Assembly: GCA_964611295.1 (NCBI GenBank)
Contig: CAZSWV010000001.1
Span: 149,092 to 213,091, forward strand
Reading direction: 5' to 3'
Origin: B73-G16 sp964611295
Lineage (GTDB): Bacteria > Desulfobacterota > B13-G15
Length of the DNA stretch: 64,000 bases
Shown here piece after piece: positions 33,788-43,301 of this stretch (positions are counted from its first letter, which is position 1; each line of letters starts with the position of its first letter). Both the position numbers and the translations under genes were made by a program. Below the pieces are notes generated by a model. That model ran no database searches, had not been told where the DNA came from, and saw only the letters and a list, made by a program, of their open reading frames with translations.

Positions 33788-34636
33788 ATGGAGAGGGCCA
33801 TCAAAGCGATGGCCCTCTCATCCTTTATAGTGGTATTACTGATCGTTTTATTTCTCTTGAAGGAAGGGATCTTTACCTTCAAGTGGGTTAAGCCCAAAGA
33901 GTTCTTTTTAGGTTTGACGTGGTTTCCCACCCAAGAACCGCCCAAAGTCGGGTTGGTCCCTCTCCTATGGGGGTCAATCCTTGTGACCTTTGGTGCCATC
34001 GTATGGAGCGCTCCATTAGGGGTGGGTCTAGCGATATATCTGGCTGAAATCGCCTCTGCACGCCTTAGGGGTATCCTCAAACCGGCTTTGGAGATCCTAG
34101 CGGGGATACCTTCGGTGGTATTTGGTTTTTTTGGGATGGTCTTCCTGGGTCCTTTTTTGCAGGAAGTCTTTGGTATCCCCACGGGTCTATGTGCCTTAAA
34201 CGCTTCTATACTGTTAGGTTTCATGGCCCTGCCCACCATAGTCAGCCTGTCTGAAGACGCCCTTTCAGCTGTACCCTGGACGTTGAAAGAGGCCTCTTTA
34301 GCCCTAGGGGCTACTCGGTGGCAGACTATAAAGTATGTGTCTTTGCCCGTAGCTTCAGGTGGGATCCTTTCGGCGGTTATCCTAGGGGTGGGAAGGGCTA
34401 TAGGTGAAACGATGACCGTGCTTATGGCTGCGGGTAATGCCCCTATTGTATCTTTGTCCTTTTTGGAACCGGTGAGGACCATGACCGCGACCATAGCCCT
34501 AGAGATGGCCGAGGCCCCTAAAGGTTCAGTTCATTATCACGCACTTTTTGCCATAGGGGTGGTCCTTTTGCTTGTTTCCATGGCTTTTAACGTGCTAGCA
34601 GATTTCTTCCAAGAACGTTGGAGGAAGGGTATTTGA
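33788..34636 (+). CDS. pstC: Phosphate ABC transporter permease PstC
   Basis: About 282 residues and six transmembrane helices, with the permease coupling motif EASLALGATRWQTIK. ATG 33788 is preceded by GAGGAG at 8 nt and is preferred over GTG 33761 or ATG 33764. With PstA it forms the membrane channel for phosphate. Confidence 0.94.
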   Translation: MERAIKAMALSSFIVVLLIVLFLLKEGIFTFKWVKPKEFFLGLTWFPTQEPPKVGLVPLLWGSILVTFGAIVWSAPLGVGLAIYLAEIASARLRGILKPALEILAGIPSVVFGFFGMVFLGPFLQEVFGIPTGLCALNASILLGFMALPTIVSLSEDALSAVPWTLKEASLALGATRWQTIKYVSLPVASGGILSAVILGVGRAIGETMTVLMAAGNAPIVSLSFLEPVRTMTATIALEMAEAPKGSVHYHALFAIGVVLLLVSMAFNVLADFFQERWRKGI

Positions 34637-35490
34637 GGGACAAGAGGCTTTTACACCAAACGTTCTGGTTCGGTGCCTTTAGGACGATGGCCCTTTTGGT
34701 TTTGATCCTCTTTGGGGGTTTTTTGGCTGTGTTGCTTTCGAAAGGCACAAGGGTTATAAGTTGGGAATTCCTCACTCAACCCCCAAGGGAAGGACTTACT
34801 CAAGGTGGGATATTTCCTGCGATCATAGGGACAGCTTGGTTAGGCATTGGGGCTATAATAGTCGCCTTCCCCATAGGGGTAGCTTCTGGTATCTATCTGG
34901 CCTTTTATGCCCCCCAGAACGTTTTCACCCGCTTGATACGTTTGAGCGTCAACAACCTCGCAGGTACTCCTTCTATAGTGTTCGGCCTCTTTGGGCTTGC
35001 AGCCTTCGTCAAGGGTTTGGGATTGGGGGTGTGTGTGCTTTCGGGTGTCTTGACCCTTGCTACTATGGTCCTCCCTGTGATCATTCGGGCCACCGAAGAG
35101 GCTTTGAGGTCCGTACCGAAGGACTTCATCGAAGCCAGTTATGCCCTAGGGGCTACTAAGTTTCAAACGATATGGCATATAGTCCTACCGAGTTCGTTCG
35201 GCTGGATATTGACAGGAGTGATCCTTGCCCTTTCTAGGGCAGCTGGAGAGACCGCACCCATCATGTTTACGGCTGCGACCTTTTACCTCACCAAGCCTTC
35301 CCTTTCACCCCTGTCTGAGACGATGGCCCTTCCTTTTCACATATATGCACTGGTTACCGAAGGCCTTGACCCTGAAGTGCACACGAAGATAGCCTATGGT
35401 ACCACTGTAGTGCTTTTGGCACTAGTAATGATTTTGAACTTATGGGCCATACTTTATAGAAGGCATCTGCAAAAGGAAAAGAGATGGTGA
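34633..35490 (+). CDS. pstA: Phosphate ABC transporter permease PstA
   Basis: About 285 residues, six helices, coupling motif EASYALGATKFQTIW. TTG 34633 overlaps the pstC stop (TTGA) and has GGAGG 8 nt upstream, so I prefer it to TTG 34618. Forms the channel with PstC; followed by pstB with overlapping ends. Confidence 0.93.
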   Translation: MRDKRLLHQTFWFGAFRTMALLVLILFGGFLAVLLSKGTRVISWEFLTQPPREGLTQGGIFPAIIGTAWLGIGAIIVAFPIGVASGIYLAFYAPQNVFTRLIRLSVNNLAGTPSIVFGLFGLAAFVKGLGLGVCVLSGVLTLATMVLPVIIRATEEALRSVPKDFIEASYALGATKFQTIWHIVLPSSFGWILTGVILALSRAAGETAPIMFTAATFYLTKPSLSPLSETMALPFHIYALVTEGLDPEVHTKIAYGTTVVLLALVMILNLWAILYRRHLQKEKRW

Positions 35491-36245
35491 CCTTGCCAAA
35501 AATAAAGATCAAGGTAGAAAGCTTGAACTTCTGGTTTGGGCAGTACCATTGTCTGAAGGACATAAACCTACAGATCCCAGAAAACCGCATTACTGCCATA
35601 ATGGGGCCTTCAGGATGTGGCAAGTCGACTTTTCTCAGGTGTTTGAATAGGATGAACGAACTTTATCCCCATGCACGGATAAAAGGCCGTGTACTTTTGG
35701 ATGGTGAGGACATCTATTCAGAAAAGGTGGATCCTTCCCAACTTAGGAAACGAGTTGGTATGGTCTTCCAGAAGCCCAATCCTTTGCCCAAATCCATCTT
35801 CGAAAACGTGGCCTATGGGTTGAAGATACACGGTATGAAGCAAGGTATAGAGGAAAGGGTAGAGAAGGCCCTAAGGGACGCTGCCTTATGGGATGAGGTC
35901 AAGGATAAACTTCATCGCAGTGCCTTCGAACTTTCAGGAGGTCAACAGCAGAGGCTTTGTATAGCAAGGTGTTTAGCACTTGAACCAGAGGTACTACTGC
36001 TTGACGAACCGGCAAGCGCTTTGGATCCCATATCCACTGCAAAACTTGAGGAACTTTTGGCTTCCTTGAAACAGCGGTATACCATTGTCATAGTTACCCA
36101 TAACCTACAACAGGCCGCAAGGGTTTCGGACTATACCGCTTTTATGTACCTTGGGGAAATAGTGGAGTTCGGGACTACGGGTGAGATATTCACACGGCCG
36201 AAAGACCCGCGTACGGAGCGATATCTCACGGGTAAGTTCGGTTGA
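35484..36245 (+). CDS. pstB: Phosphate ABC transporter ATPase PstB
   Basis: 253 residues. Walker A GPSGCGKST, the Q-loop in GMVFQKPNPLPKS, signature LSGGQQQRL and Walker B VLLLDEPAS. AAGGAAAAGAG precedes ATG 35484, which lies within the pstA end. It energises phosphate import. Confidence 0.96.
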   Translation: MVTLPKIKIKVESLNFWFGQYHCLKDINLQIPENRITAIMGPSGCGKSTFLRCLNRMNELYPHARIKGRVLLDGEDIYSEKVDPSQLRKRVGMVFQKPNPLPKSIFENVAYGLKIHGMKQGIEERVEKALRDAALWDEVKDKLHRSAFELSGGQQQRLCIARCLALEPEVLLLDEPASALDPISTAKLEELLASLKQRYTIVIVTHNLQQAARVSDYTAFMYLGEIVEFGTTGEIFTRPKDPRTERYLTGKFG

Positions 36246-36258
36246 AGGAGGGGCAGAT

Positions 36259-36915
36259 ATGCTTCACCAAGAGTTAGAGAAACTTAAGGAGATGTTGATA
36301 GAAAGCGCTACTTTGGTACAGGCCATGATAGAGCGTAGCATAGAGGGCCTACTGAGGAGAGACAGGGACCTACTTTTGAAGGTCATAGAAGTGGACGAGC
36401 CTAGGGAAAACAACTTGGAGATAGAAATCGACGAAAAGGGGATAGAGCTCATAGCTCGCTATCAGCCCCAGGCAAAGGACCTAAGGACTATAGTCATGAT
36501 CCTTAAGATGAACAACGACCTAGAAAGGATGGGAGACGAAGCGGTTAACATCTCTCAAAGTGCCATATTCCTTATAGATAAACCTCTAGTAAAACCCCTG
36601 ATAGACATCCCAAGGATGGCAGAAGAGTCAATAAAGATGGTGAGGGACAGCCTTAATGCCTTCCTTACGGAAAACCCCGAGTTGGCCAAGGAGGTTTGCC
36701 TCAGGGATTCGGTCGTCGATGGTTTGAGGGATCAAATATGGAGGGAGCTCATCACCTTCATGGCTTCTGACCCTTCTACCATTGAGAGGGCCTTACACCT
36801 ATTAAGGATTTCCAGGTGTTTGGAGAGGGTTGCAGACCTTGCTACCAACCTTGCAGAAGACACAGTTTACATTGTCAAAGGGGAGATAATAAAGCACCAT
36901 AGGGGAGAGCTTTGA
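36259..36915 (+). CDS. phoU: Phosphate signalling protein PhoU
   Basis: 218 residues, two three-helix PhoU bundles with the metal-binding motifs RMGDEAVNI and RVADLATNLAED. It links Pst to PhoR and keeps the regulon off when phosphate is plentiful. AAGGAGGGG just before ATG 36259 shows the start; an upstream ATG at 36181 would overlap pstB. 13 bp after pstB. Confidence 0.94.
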   Translation: MLHQELEKLKEMLIESATLVQAMIERSIEGLLRRDRDLLLKVIEVDEPRENNLEIEIDEKGIELIARYQPQAKDLRTIVMILKMNNDLERMGDEAVNISQSAIFLIDKPLVKPLIDIPRMAEESIKMVRDSLNAFLTENPELAKEVCLRDSVVDGLRDQIWRELITFMASDPSTIERALHLLRISRCLERVADLATNLAEDTVYIVKGEIIKHHRGEL

Positions 36916-37715
36916 GCTGGGACCAGTTGTTGGATGTAGCCATAAAGGCCGCAAGAAGGGCAGGTGAACTTCAACTCCGTTACTTCCAAAAGGGCTTCAA
37001 GGTGGAATACAAAGGGGAGATAAATTTGGTAACGGAAGTAGACAAGTTATGTGAACAGGAGATTGTAGAGTATATAAGGAGCCATTATCCAGATCATGGG
37101 GTCCTTACCGAAGAGGGTCTCTTCGAAGGCGTTTCGCATACTGATGTCCCTTGCCTTTGGATAATAGATCCCTTGGATGGAACTACCAACTATGCCCATG
37201 GTTATCCGGTCTTCAGCGTCTCCATAGCCCTCCAGGTCCGTGGTGAATTGGTCCTCGGGGTGGTATTTGACCCCACACGTGATGAGCTTTTCTGGGGCTT
37301 TAAGGGGAAAGGGAGTTACCTCAACGGTGAGCGTCTGAGAGTTTCGAGGACAAGTAGGCTTTCCAAAGGTCTACTTGCAACAGGTTTCCCTTACGATCTC
37401 AAAGAGGACCCCGTGAACAATTTGGACCACTTCAACAGGATGATTATGAAGGCGCAGGCTATAAGAAGGGGAGGTAGTGCAGCCCTTGACCTATGCTATG
37501 TAGCAGCAGGTAGGCTTGACGGCTTTTGGGAGTTAAAACTTTCTCCATGGGACATAGCTGCAGGTATTCTCATAGTGAGGGAAGCCTTTGGAAGGGTCAC
37601 GGACTTCGATGGTCATCCTATAGGTCCTTATAGTCGTGAGGTTGTGGCTTCAAACGGGTTAATACATGAGGAGATGTTGGAGGTATTAAGATACGGTAAA
37701 AGGCCTACCACCTAA
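36912..37715 (+). CDS. Inositol monophosphatase-family phosphatase (SuhB-like)
   Basis: 267 residues. Metal-site motifs EEGLFE, WIIDPLDGTTNYAHG and WDIAAG are intact. Family members hydrolyse inositol-1-phosphate or related sugar phosphates; some act in NusA-dependent antitermination. TTG 36912 overlaps the phoU stop, so it is the last gene of the pst operon and may help to recover phosphate. It converges on fabH with an 11-bp overlap. Confidence 0.9.
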   Translation: MSWDQLLDVAIKAARRAGELQLRYFQKGFKVEYKGEINLVTEVDKLCEQEIVEYIRSHYPDHGVLTEEGLFEGVSHTDVPCLWIIDPLDGTTNYAHGYPVFSVSIALQVRGELVLGVVFDPTRDELFWGFKGKGSYLNGERLRVSRTSRLSKGLLATGFPYDLKEDPVNNLDHFNRMIMKAQAIRRGGSAALDLCYVAAGRLDGFWELKLSPWDIAAGILIVREAFGRVTDFDGHPIGPYSREVVASNGLIHEEMLEVLRYGKRPTT

Positions 37716-38694
37716 TAAGGGCACTACCCCATGTGAGTCCCCCACCAAAGGCAGTGAGCAAGACCAAGTCTCCTCTTTTTATACGACCACTTCTTACTGC
37801 CTCATCCAAGGCAACAGGGACTGTGGCTGATGACATGTTCCCATAACGTTCGATATTGACATAGACCTTATCCATGGAGATCCCAAGTCTTTTTGCCATT
37901 CCTTGGATGATCCGTAAGTTCGCCTGATGGGGTATTATGAGGTCAACTTGGTCGATGGTTATGCCGTTATAGTTCAAGGCTTCCTCACATGCGTCAGCGA
38001 ACTTCTTTACCGCTATCTTGAAGGAGTGGTTGGCTTCAATCATCTTCAGGTAATGGAGCTTTTTATCTACGCTTTCGTGAGATATAGGTGTGGTTTTCGA
38101 ACCACCCCCAGGTAGGAGCAAGGAATCGCCATTGGCGCCATCGGTATGGATGTGGATGGACAAAATGCCGCGGTCTTCTTCCTCTACTTCCTTAAGGACC
38201 ACAGCCCCAGCACCATCTCCCCAGAGGATGCAAGACGTCCTATCAGTCCAGTCCACCGTTCGGGTCATGACCTCGGATGCGACCACCAGGGCGTTCTTAA
38301 AGGTGCCGTTCTTCAGGTACTGTTCAGCTACAGAAAGGGCAAAAATAAATCCAGTACAAGCTGCCGTTATGTCCATGCTTACAGCGTTTACAGCCCCAAG
38401 CTTTCCCTCGAGCCAATTGGCCCCTGCAGGACAATGGGTATCAGGGGTTATCGTGGCCATGATGATGAGCTCGATTTCCTCGGGTTTCATGCCAGCGGAC
38501 TCAAGGGCCCGTTCCGAAGCTACTTTTGCAAGGTCACTTGCGGCTTGGTCTGGTGCCGCTACCCTCCTTTCCCTTATTCCTGTACGGGTATATATCCATT
38601 CGTCTGAGGTGTCCAAGATCTTTTCCAGGTCAAAGTTGGTAAGCACCTTTTCAGGCACATATGAACCTGTTCCTACTATGCCTATCCTTTTCAT
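37705..38694 (-). CDS. fabH: 3-oxoacyl-ACP synthase III
   Basis: 329 residues with the catalytic triad visible: Cys in DITAACTGFIFAL, His in IIPHQANLRII and Asn in RYGNMSSATVP. GIVGTGSYVPEKVLTN is the usual N-terminus. It starts fatty acid synthesis by condensing an acyl-CoA with malonyl-ACP. It shares ATGA with the FmdB-type gene and is last in a mixed operon that starts at archease. plsX and acpP, its common neighbours, are absent. Confidence 0.96.
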   Translation of the reverse strand: MKRIGIVGTGSYVPEKVLTNFDLEKILDTSDEWIYTRTGIRERRVAAPDQAASDLAKVASERALESAGMKPEEIELIIMATITPDTHCPAGANWLEGKLGAVNAVSMDITAACTGFIFALSVAEQYLKNGTFKNALVVASEVMTRTVDWTDRTSCILWGDGAGAVVLKEVEEEDRGILSIHIHTDGANGDSLLLPGGGSKTTPISHESVDKKLHYLKMIEANHSFKIAVKKFADACEEALNYNGITIDQVDLIIPHQANLRIIQGMAKRLGISMDKVYVNIERYGNMSSATVPVALDEAVRSGRIKRGDLVLLTAFGGGLTWGSALIRW

Positions 38695-39032
38695 ACCGCG
38701 TCCTCCTTGGTTTTCTCGACATCCTCAACGGCTTCTTGAAAGGCCCTTTCCAGTTCTTGACGGTCTACTTCCCCCTCCATCTCGCTTCCGACCTCTTTCA
38801 TCCACCTCTCAAAGGCGCGGAGATCACCCGACTCCAAATCCCCCCAACGCGAAGGGTCCGTTAAGCGTTCTATCCTTTTTTCCTCGGATCTAAACACGTT
38901 CACCTTCGAAATGAGCTTCCTTAAGGACAATCCTCCGCAGAACTTGCAAGTGGGTGGTGGTTCTTCCTTTTTTAACATTAAATAAGAGGAAATCCTCCCG
39001 CAGTTTTCACACAAGTATTCATAAATGGGCAA
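38691..39032 (-). CDS. FmdB-family zinc-ribbon protein
   Basis: 113 residues. The N-terminal zinc ribbon MPIYEYLCENCGR ... CKFCGG is the FmdB/CxxC_CxxC_SSSS type; the rest is an acidic, helical tail. Function is not known. It lies between mogA (1-bp gap) and fabH (ATGA overlap). Confidence 0.85.
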   Translation of the reverse strand: MPIYEYLCENCGRISSYLMLKKEEPPPTCKFCGGLSLRKLISKVNVFRSEEKRIERLTDPSRWGDLESGDLRAFERWMKEVGSEMEGEVDRQELERAFQEAVEDVEKTKEDAV

Positions 39033-39033
39033 A

Positions 39034-39531
39034 TTAGACCTCCTGGCCGCATTCAGTGGTATCTCCTTTTAGTTTTTCCAATGCATGGGGGACAGCAGGC
39101 AATATCACCTCCAAGCTTTCCTTCACAGCTCGCGGACTGCCAGGGAGGTTTATGATCAAGGTCCCACCCCTTATGCCACACAACCCCCTGGAGATAATGG
39201 CATGAGGGGTTTTCTTAAACCCCTCCATCCTCATGGCCTCTGAGAATCCAGGTAATTCCCTTTCTATGACCTCTTTTGTCGCTTCGGGGGTTACGTCCCT
39301 TGGTGAAACACCAGTACCTCCGGTAGTGAGGACCAGGTCAGCGCCCAGTTCACAGGCTTCCATCAACCCCTTCTTTATGAGTTCAACTTCGTCAGGAACC
39401 ACCCTCCTTAACACCACCTGAACTTCCAGCTTTTCCTTTAAGATCTTTTCTATGAGAGGGCCTGCTTCGTCCTTCCTCTCACCGCGGGCCCCTTTGTCGC
39501 TTACGGTTATGATGGCTACCTTTATGGCCAT
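39034..39531 (-). CDS. Molybdopterin adenylyltransferase-type protein (MogA/MoaB)
   Basis: 165 residues, one MoCF domain with LVLTTGGTGVSPRDVTPEA and INLPGSPRAVKE. It adenylates molybdopterin before metal insertion by MoeA. It overlaps the MoeA-like fusion gene upstream by 10 nt, supporting a joint role. MogA and MoaB cannot be told apart with certainty. Confidence 0.9.
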   Translation of the reverse strand: MAIKVAIITVSDKGARGERKDEAGPLIEKILKEKLEVQVVLRRVVPDEVELIKKGLMEACELGADLVLTTGGTGVSPRDVTPEATKEVIERELPGFSEAMRMEGFKKTPHAIISRGLCGIRGGTLIINLPGSPRAVKESLEVILPAVPHALEKLKGDTTECGQEV

Positions 39532-41429
39532 ACTTGTTCCCCAAGTTCCCTTAGATCGTAGCCACCAAGGCCCTCTATCCGCTTCCGCAACTCTGAGGAG
39601 GATAGGATGTCCAACAGCCCTTTTACCCTTTCGTCTTCCAGGGCCCTTTTTGGCAATACTAGGTCAAAGGGTTCTTCTGCAAGGGGTATAAAGTCGAGGT
39701 CCAATGCCGAAGCAGCAGCCCTTATCCCAAGGCCTACGTCAGCCCTTCCCTCTTTTACTGCCATGGCGACTGCCATGTGCGTCGGTAGTTCTTCATTATA
39801 GCCTATGACCCTTTGACGCTCCAATCCCTTCAGCTTAAGCAGGTGGTCCAGTAACACCCTTGTGCCAGATCCTCTCTGGCGGTTAGCGAACCGTAATTTG
39901 CCGTCCATTAAGTCCTCCATTCCCTTTATGTTATGAGGGTTTCCCTTATTGACGATCAACCCCTGTTGTCTCCAGAAAAGCCTTATGACCACGACCTCCG
40001 CGTCTTTAAGGTAACGTGTTATATAGGGGATGTTATACTGGCCACTTTCGGGATCCAAAAGGTGGCATGTTGCCAAAAGGCAATGGCCCTTGGCAAGGGC
40101 TATAAGTCCGCCAAGGCTTCCGGTAGGTTTTACCGAAAGGATCAAAGGGGGGTAAGAGTCCTTCAGGGAGTCGCTGATTACGTTCAAGGCCAGGTCGTCG
40201 CTTCCCACTATCAAAAGGGACCTCCTCAAGGCCTCCATCCCTGTGCGTAAGGACACTTCCACTTCCTTGCCTTCAGGGAGGCCTTCTACGTTTGCTGGTA
40301 TATGGAGGCTTCCGTCTGCCCTTGATAAGGAACTCAAGAGCGAGGCCCCGCGGGAAAGGGGATGGGCAATGAGGCCCTTTTCAGAAAGATGGAGTTTTAC
40401 CCTTACTATCTCTTCCACCCCAAGACGAGAGGGGAGGTTTTCGGCAAGGATGGCACGGGCTTTTCTCTCTTCCTCTTTTATTTGGCCAAGCATAGCCAAA
40501 AGAAAGGGCTCAACAAGGTGCCTAAAGGCCATGAGGGCCGAGAGGGGATAGCCAGGAAGGCCGATTACTACTACCCCTTTATAACTCCCTGCTAAGGTGG
40601 GTCTTCCCGGCATGAGGCTTATGCCGTGGAAGAGGATCTCCCCGTTTTTCTCCAAGACGGTACGGGTGTGATCGTCCCTCCCGTAAGAAGAACCAGCGTT
40701 TAAGAGGATGAGGTCGGCGCCCTCTGAAATGGCCTTTTCTAAGGCCATTAGGAGCTCCCCTTGGTCGTCTCTGATGGGGCCTAATAGGCCGAACTCAGCC
40801 CCTAGTTCTTCTAAGAGTCCTTTTATCATCCTCGAGTTGAATTCTGGTATCTCTCCAGGTTTCAGTTCTTCTGAAAGGGGATCCCGCAACTCGTCCCCAG
40901 TAGGGATGAAGAAGACCTTGGGTCTCTTTTTCACCTTGAGGGTCTTGACCCCCGAGGCCAAAAGCAAGGCGAGGTCTTCAGGTTTAAGCAAGTGGTTACG
41001 TGTAAAGATCATCTCCCCCTTTGCCACATCCTCACCCGCTACCCTTACGTGCTGCCAAGGATAAGCCGCCTTTATCAACTCCACCTCTTCGCCATCTACA
41101 TGGACCTCTTCTACGGGTACAACGGCATTTGTACCTTCTGGGAGGGGATCTCCTGTATCGACCCAAAAGGCCTCATAGCCCAGTTTTAGTCTAATGGGAT
41201 TGGACTCGGAGGCGCCAAAGGTCCTGTAAGCATCAAGGGCCACGCCATCCATAGCGGCACCATGGTAGTGGGGCACGGATCTTAAGGCAAAAACTGGTTC
41301 TGCGGTTACCCTTTTTAAGGCGTTTTCAGCCTTTACGATTTCTGTCTTCGCATACTCCCATGGCCTGAAGCGTGCAAAGAGCGCCTTTAAAGCCTCTTCC
41401 ACCGATATCGTCCTCAAATACTGTTTCAT
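39522..41429 (-). CDS. MoeA fused to a periplasmic-binding-protein-like domain
   Basis: 635 residues. Residues about 1-405 are a MoeA-type molybdopterin molybdenumtransferase (IPEFNSRMI, GLPGYPLSAL), and residues about 410-630 are a PBP-like (LysR-substrate-domain-like) module with FANRQRGSGTRVLLDHLL and DVGLGIRAAA. The usual GGxSxGxxD of MoeA reads NAGSSYGRDDHT. The fusion is known in anaerobes and archaea; the second domain may bind molybdate or tungstate. ATGA overlap with rtcB, 10-nt overlap with mogA. Confidence 0.9.
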   Translation of the reverse strand: MKQYLRTISVEEALKALFARFRPWEYAKTEIVKAENALKRVTAEPVFALRSVPHYHGAAMDGVALDAYRTFGASESNPIRLKLGYEAFWVDTGDPLPEGTNAVVPVEEVHVDGEEVELIKAAYPWQHVRVAGEDVAKGEMIFTRNHLLKPEDLALLLASGVKTLKVKKRPKVFFIPTGDELRDPLSEELKPGEIPEFNSRMIKGLLEELGAEFGLLGPIRDDQGELLMALEKAISEGADLILLNAGSSYGRDDHTRTVLEKNGEILFHGISLMPGRPTLAGSYKGVVVIGLPGYPLSALMAFRHLVEPFLLAMLGQIKEEERKARAILAENLPSRLGVEEIVRVKLHLSEKGLIAHPLSRGASLLSSLSRADGSLHIPANVEGLPEGKEVEVSLRTGMEALRRSLLIVGSDDLALNVISDSLKDSYPPLILSVKPTGSLGGLIALAKGHCLLATCHLLDPESGQYNIPYITRYLKDAEVVVIRLFWRQQGLIVNKGNPHNIKGMEDLMDGKLRFANRQRGSGTRVLLDHLLKLKGLERQRVIGYNEELPTHMAVAMAVKEGRADVGLGIRAAASALDLDFIPLAEEPFDLVLPKRALEDERVKGLLDILSSSELRKRIEGLGGYDLRELGEQVWP

Positions 41430-42871
41430 CCTTTTATCACCCCTAAAGGTCTGAGTTTGGCTACTTTTTGGCTTATCCCGGCTTGATGAACCACCTCTAC
41501 GACGTTTGCCACGTCCTTATAGGCCTCAGGCACCTCTTCCACCATTGTGGCTTTACTAGCGGCCCTTACGAAGATCCCCTTCCTTAGGAGCTCTTCGGCC
41601 ACGGCCCTCCCGCTTACGGCCTTTTTGGCCTGATGGCGACTTAAAACCCTCCCTGCACCGTGACAGGTGCTGCCAAAGGTCTCATCCATGGCTTTTTGCG
41701 TGCCCACGAGCACATAAGAATACCTTCCCATGTCCCCTGGGATCAACACAGGTTGTCCTATCTCACGGTAATCCTTAGGTACCTCCGGATGGCCGGGGGG
41801 AAAGGCCCTAGTGGCCCCTTTTCGATGTACACAGAGCCTTTTTTCCTTTCCGTTGACCTTATGGACTTCAAATTTGGCGATGTTGTGGCAAACGTCATAA
41901 ACCAATTCAAGTCCTAAGGTCCTCTGACTGCTCCTGAAGACTTCTTCGAAGCTTTCCCTTACCCAGTGGGTGATCATCTGACGGTTGGCAAAGGCGAAAT
42001 TGGCTGCACAAGCCATAGCAGCGAAATAATTTTTCCCTTCATTGGACTTTATAGGGGCACAGCAAAGTTGTTTGTCAGGAAGCTCTATACCATATTTTTG
42101 CACCGCTTTGTTCATTACTTTTATGTAGTCATCGCATACTTGATGCCCCAGACCTCGTGATCCAGTGTGGATGATCACAGTTATTTGATCCTTGAAAAGC
42201 CCGAGGGCGTGGGCAAGTTTTTCGTCATATACCTCCTCTACGAAGCCGACTTCTACAAAGTGATTCCCCGAACCAAGCGTCCCAAGTTGTGCCCTTCCCC
42301 TTTCCAAGGCCTTTTCCGACACCAGATCTGGATCTGCACCTTTTATACATCCACCCTCTTCTATGTGCTCCAAGTCCTCCCATTTGCCAAATCCCTGTTC
42401 TACCGCCCATTGGGCCCCTTTGAGCAATACCTTCTTTTCCTGGGTTTTGTCCAACTTCAAGTCCTTCCTATGAGACCCAACCCCAGAGGGGACGTTTTTG
42501 AAAAGGGCATTGATAAGGGCTTCGATTTTCCCCTCTACGTCCTTACGGGTAAGGTTCGATCGAAGGAGGCGAACCCCGCAGTTTATGTCGTAACCGACGC
42601 CTCCTGGCGAAATGACCCCTTCTTCCTCATCGAAGGCCGCCACTCCCCCTATGGGGAAACCATAACCCCAATGTATGTCAGGCATCGCTAGGGCCCTTCC
42701 CACAATTCCAGGCATCGTAGCCACGTTCCGTACCTGTACGAGGCTTTGGTCCTCATAGATGTCGTCAAGCATGTCTTCGCTTGCGTAAATGAGACCCTCC
42801 GTTCTCATAGGGCCTTCCCTCGGTATCAACCACCTGTAAGCATCAAGCCTTTTGAGCTTTATCTTTTCCAT
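41426..42871 (-). CDS. rtcB: RNA 3'-terminal-phosphate ligase RtcB
   Basis: 481 residues. The Mn site and guanylylation residues are visible in GYDINCGVR, GSGNHFVEV, HTGSRGLGHQV, CHNIAKFE and TCHGAGRVLSR (His nucleophile nearby). It joins 2',3'-cyclic phosphate to 5'-OH RNA ends with GTP. The activator archease is encoded 17 bp upstream. GGAGGTGAAGGGG precedes ATG 42871. Confidence 0.97.
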   Translation of the reverse strand: MEKIKLKRLDAYRWLIPREGPMRTEGLIYASEDMLDDIYEDQSLVQVRNVATMPGIVGRALAMPDIHWGYGFPIGGVAAFDEEEGVISPGGVGYDINCGVRLLRSNLTRKDVEGKIEALINALFKNVPSGVGSHRKDLKLDKTQEKKVLLKGAQWAVEQGFGKWEDLEHIEEGGCIKGADPDLVSEKALERGRAQLGTLGSGNHFVEVGFVEEVYDEKLAHALGLFKDQITVIIHTGSRGLGHQVCDDYIKVMNKAVQKYGIELPDKQLCCAPIKSNEGKNYFAAMACAANFAFANRQMITHWVRESFEEVFRSSQRTLGLELVYDVCHNIAKFEVHKVNGKEKRLCVHRKGATRAFPPGHPEVPKDYREIGQPVLIPGDMGRYSYVLVGTQKAMDETFGSTCHGAGRVLSRHQAKKAVSGRAVAEELLRKGIFVRAASKATMVEEVPEAYKDVANVVEVVHQAGISQKVAKLRPLGVIKG

Positions 42872-42887
42872 TCCCCTTCACCTCCTC

Positions 42888-43301
42888 TCATACATCAAAT
42901 ATAATCTCGGCTACCATAAGTCCCTCCCTTTCCTCTATCCGCAGCCGATGATACGTAACAGCCTTAACAGGCAAAAGGATGCAGTGCCTTTCAGGTGAAA
43001 AAGGCTCACCCCAGGCCTTGGCGGACAAGTACTCGCCCTTAACCTCAAAGACCTTAAACCTCGAAAAAAGCAAGCCCTTTACCTCGTGTAGGTAAAGGAG
43101 CTCGCTAAGCCACCCCACAAGCAATTCCTCAAGGTTCACCCCTTCGACATCTACCCTTTCTTCAGTTTCGGGTCTTACAGTGCCTATGTCGGTTATAACC
43201 GTAAAAAGGGCAACAGCAGCTTCCTCGAAAAGCTGCACCAAGTCTTTTCCCCATACACGTACCCTCAAGTCCGCAGTATGGTCTAAAAACTCAAACCCCA
43301 T
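42888..43301 (-). CDS. Archease, RtcB activator
   Basis: 137 residues; starts FEFLDHTADLRVRVWG, ends with HRLRIEE ... EIIFDV, and has the acidic metal-site residues of the archease family. It allows multiple-turnover guanylylation of RtcB, whose gene follows. The start has no Shine-Dalgarno; either an extended -10 box just upstream makes it nearly leaderless or translation is coupled to a 20-codon ORF that overlaps the start (43291-43353). Confidence 0.95.
   Translation of the reverse strand: MGFEFLDHTADLRVRVWGKDLVQLFEEAAVALFTVITDIGTVRPETEERVDVEGVNLEELLVGWLSELLYLHEVKGLLFSRFKVFEVKGEYLSAKAWGEPFSPERHCILLPVKAVTYHRLRIEEREGLMVAEIIFDV

Noticed and set aside
38090..38893. 267-codon open frame opposite fabH and the FmdB-type gene
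   Set aside because: Low-complexity Ser/Pro/Arg composition, no motif, and it lies antisense to two certain genes.
42167..42691. 174-codon open frame opposite rtcB
   Set aside because: Antisense shadow; the rtcB motifs explain the sequence.
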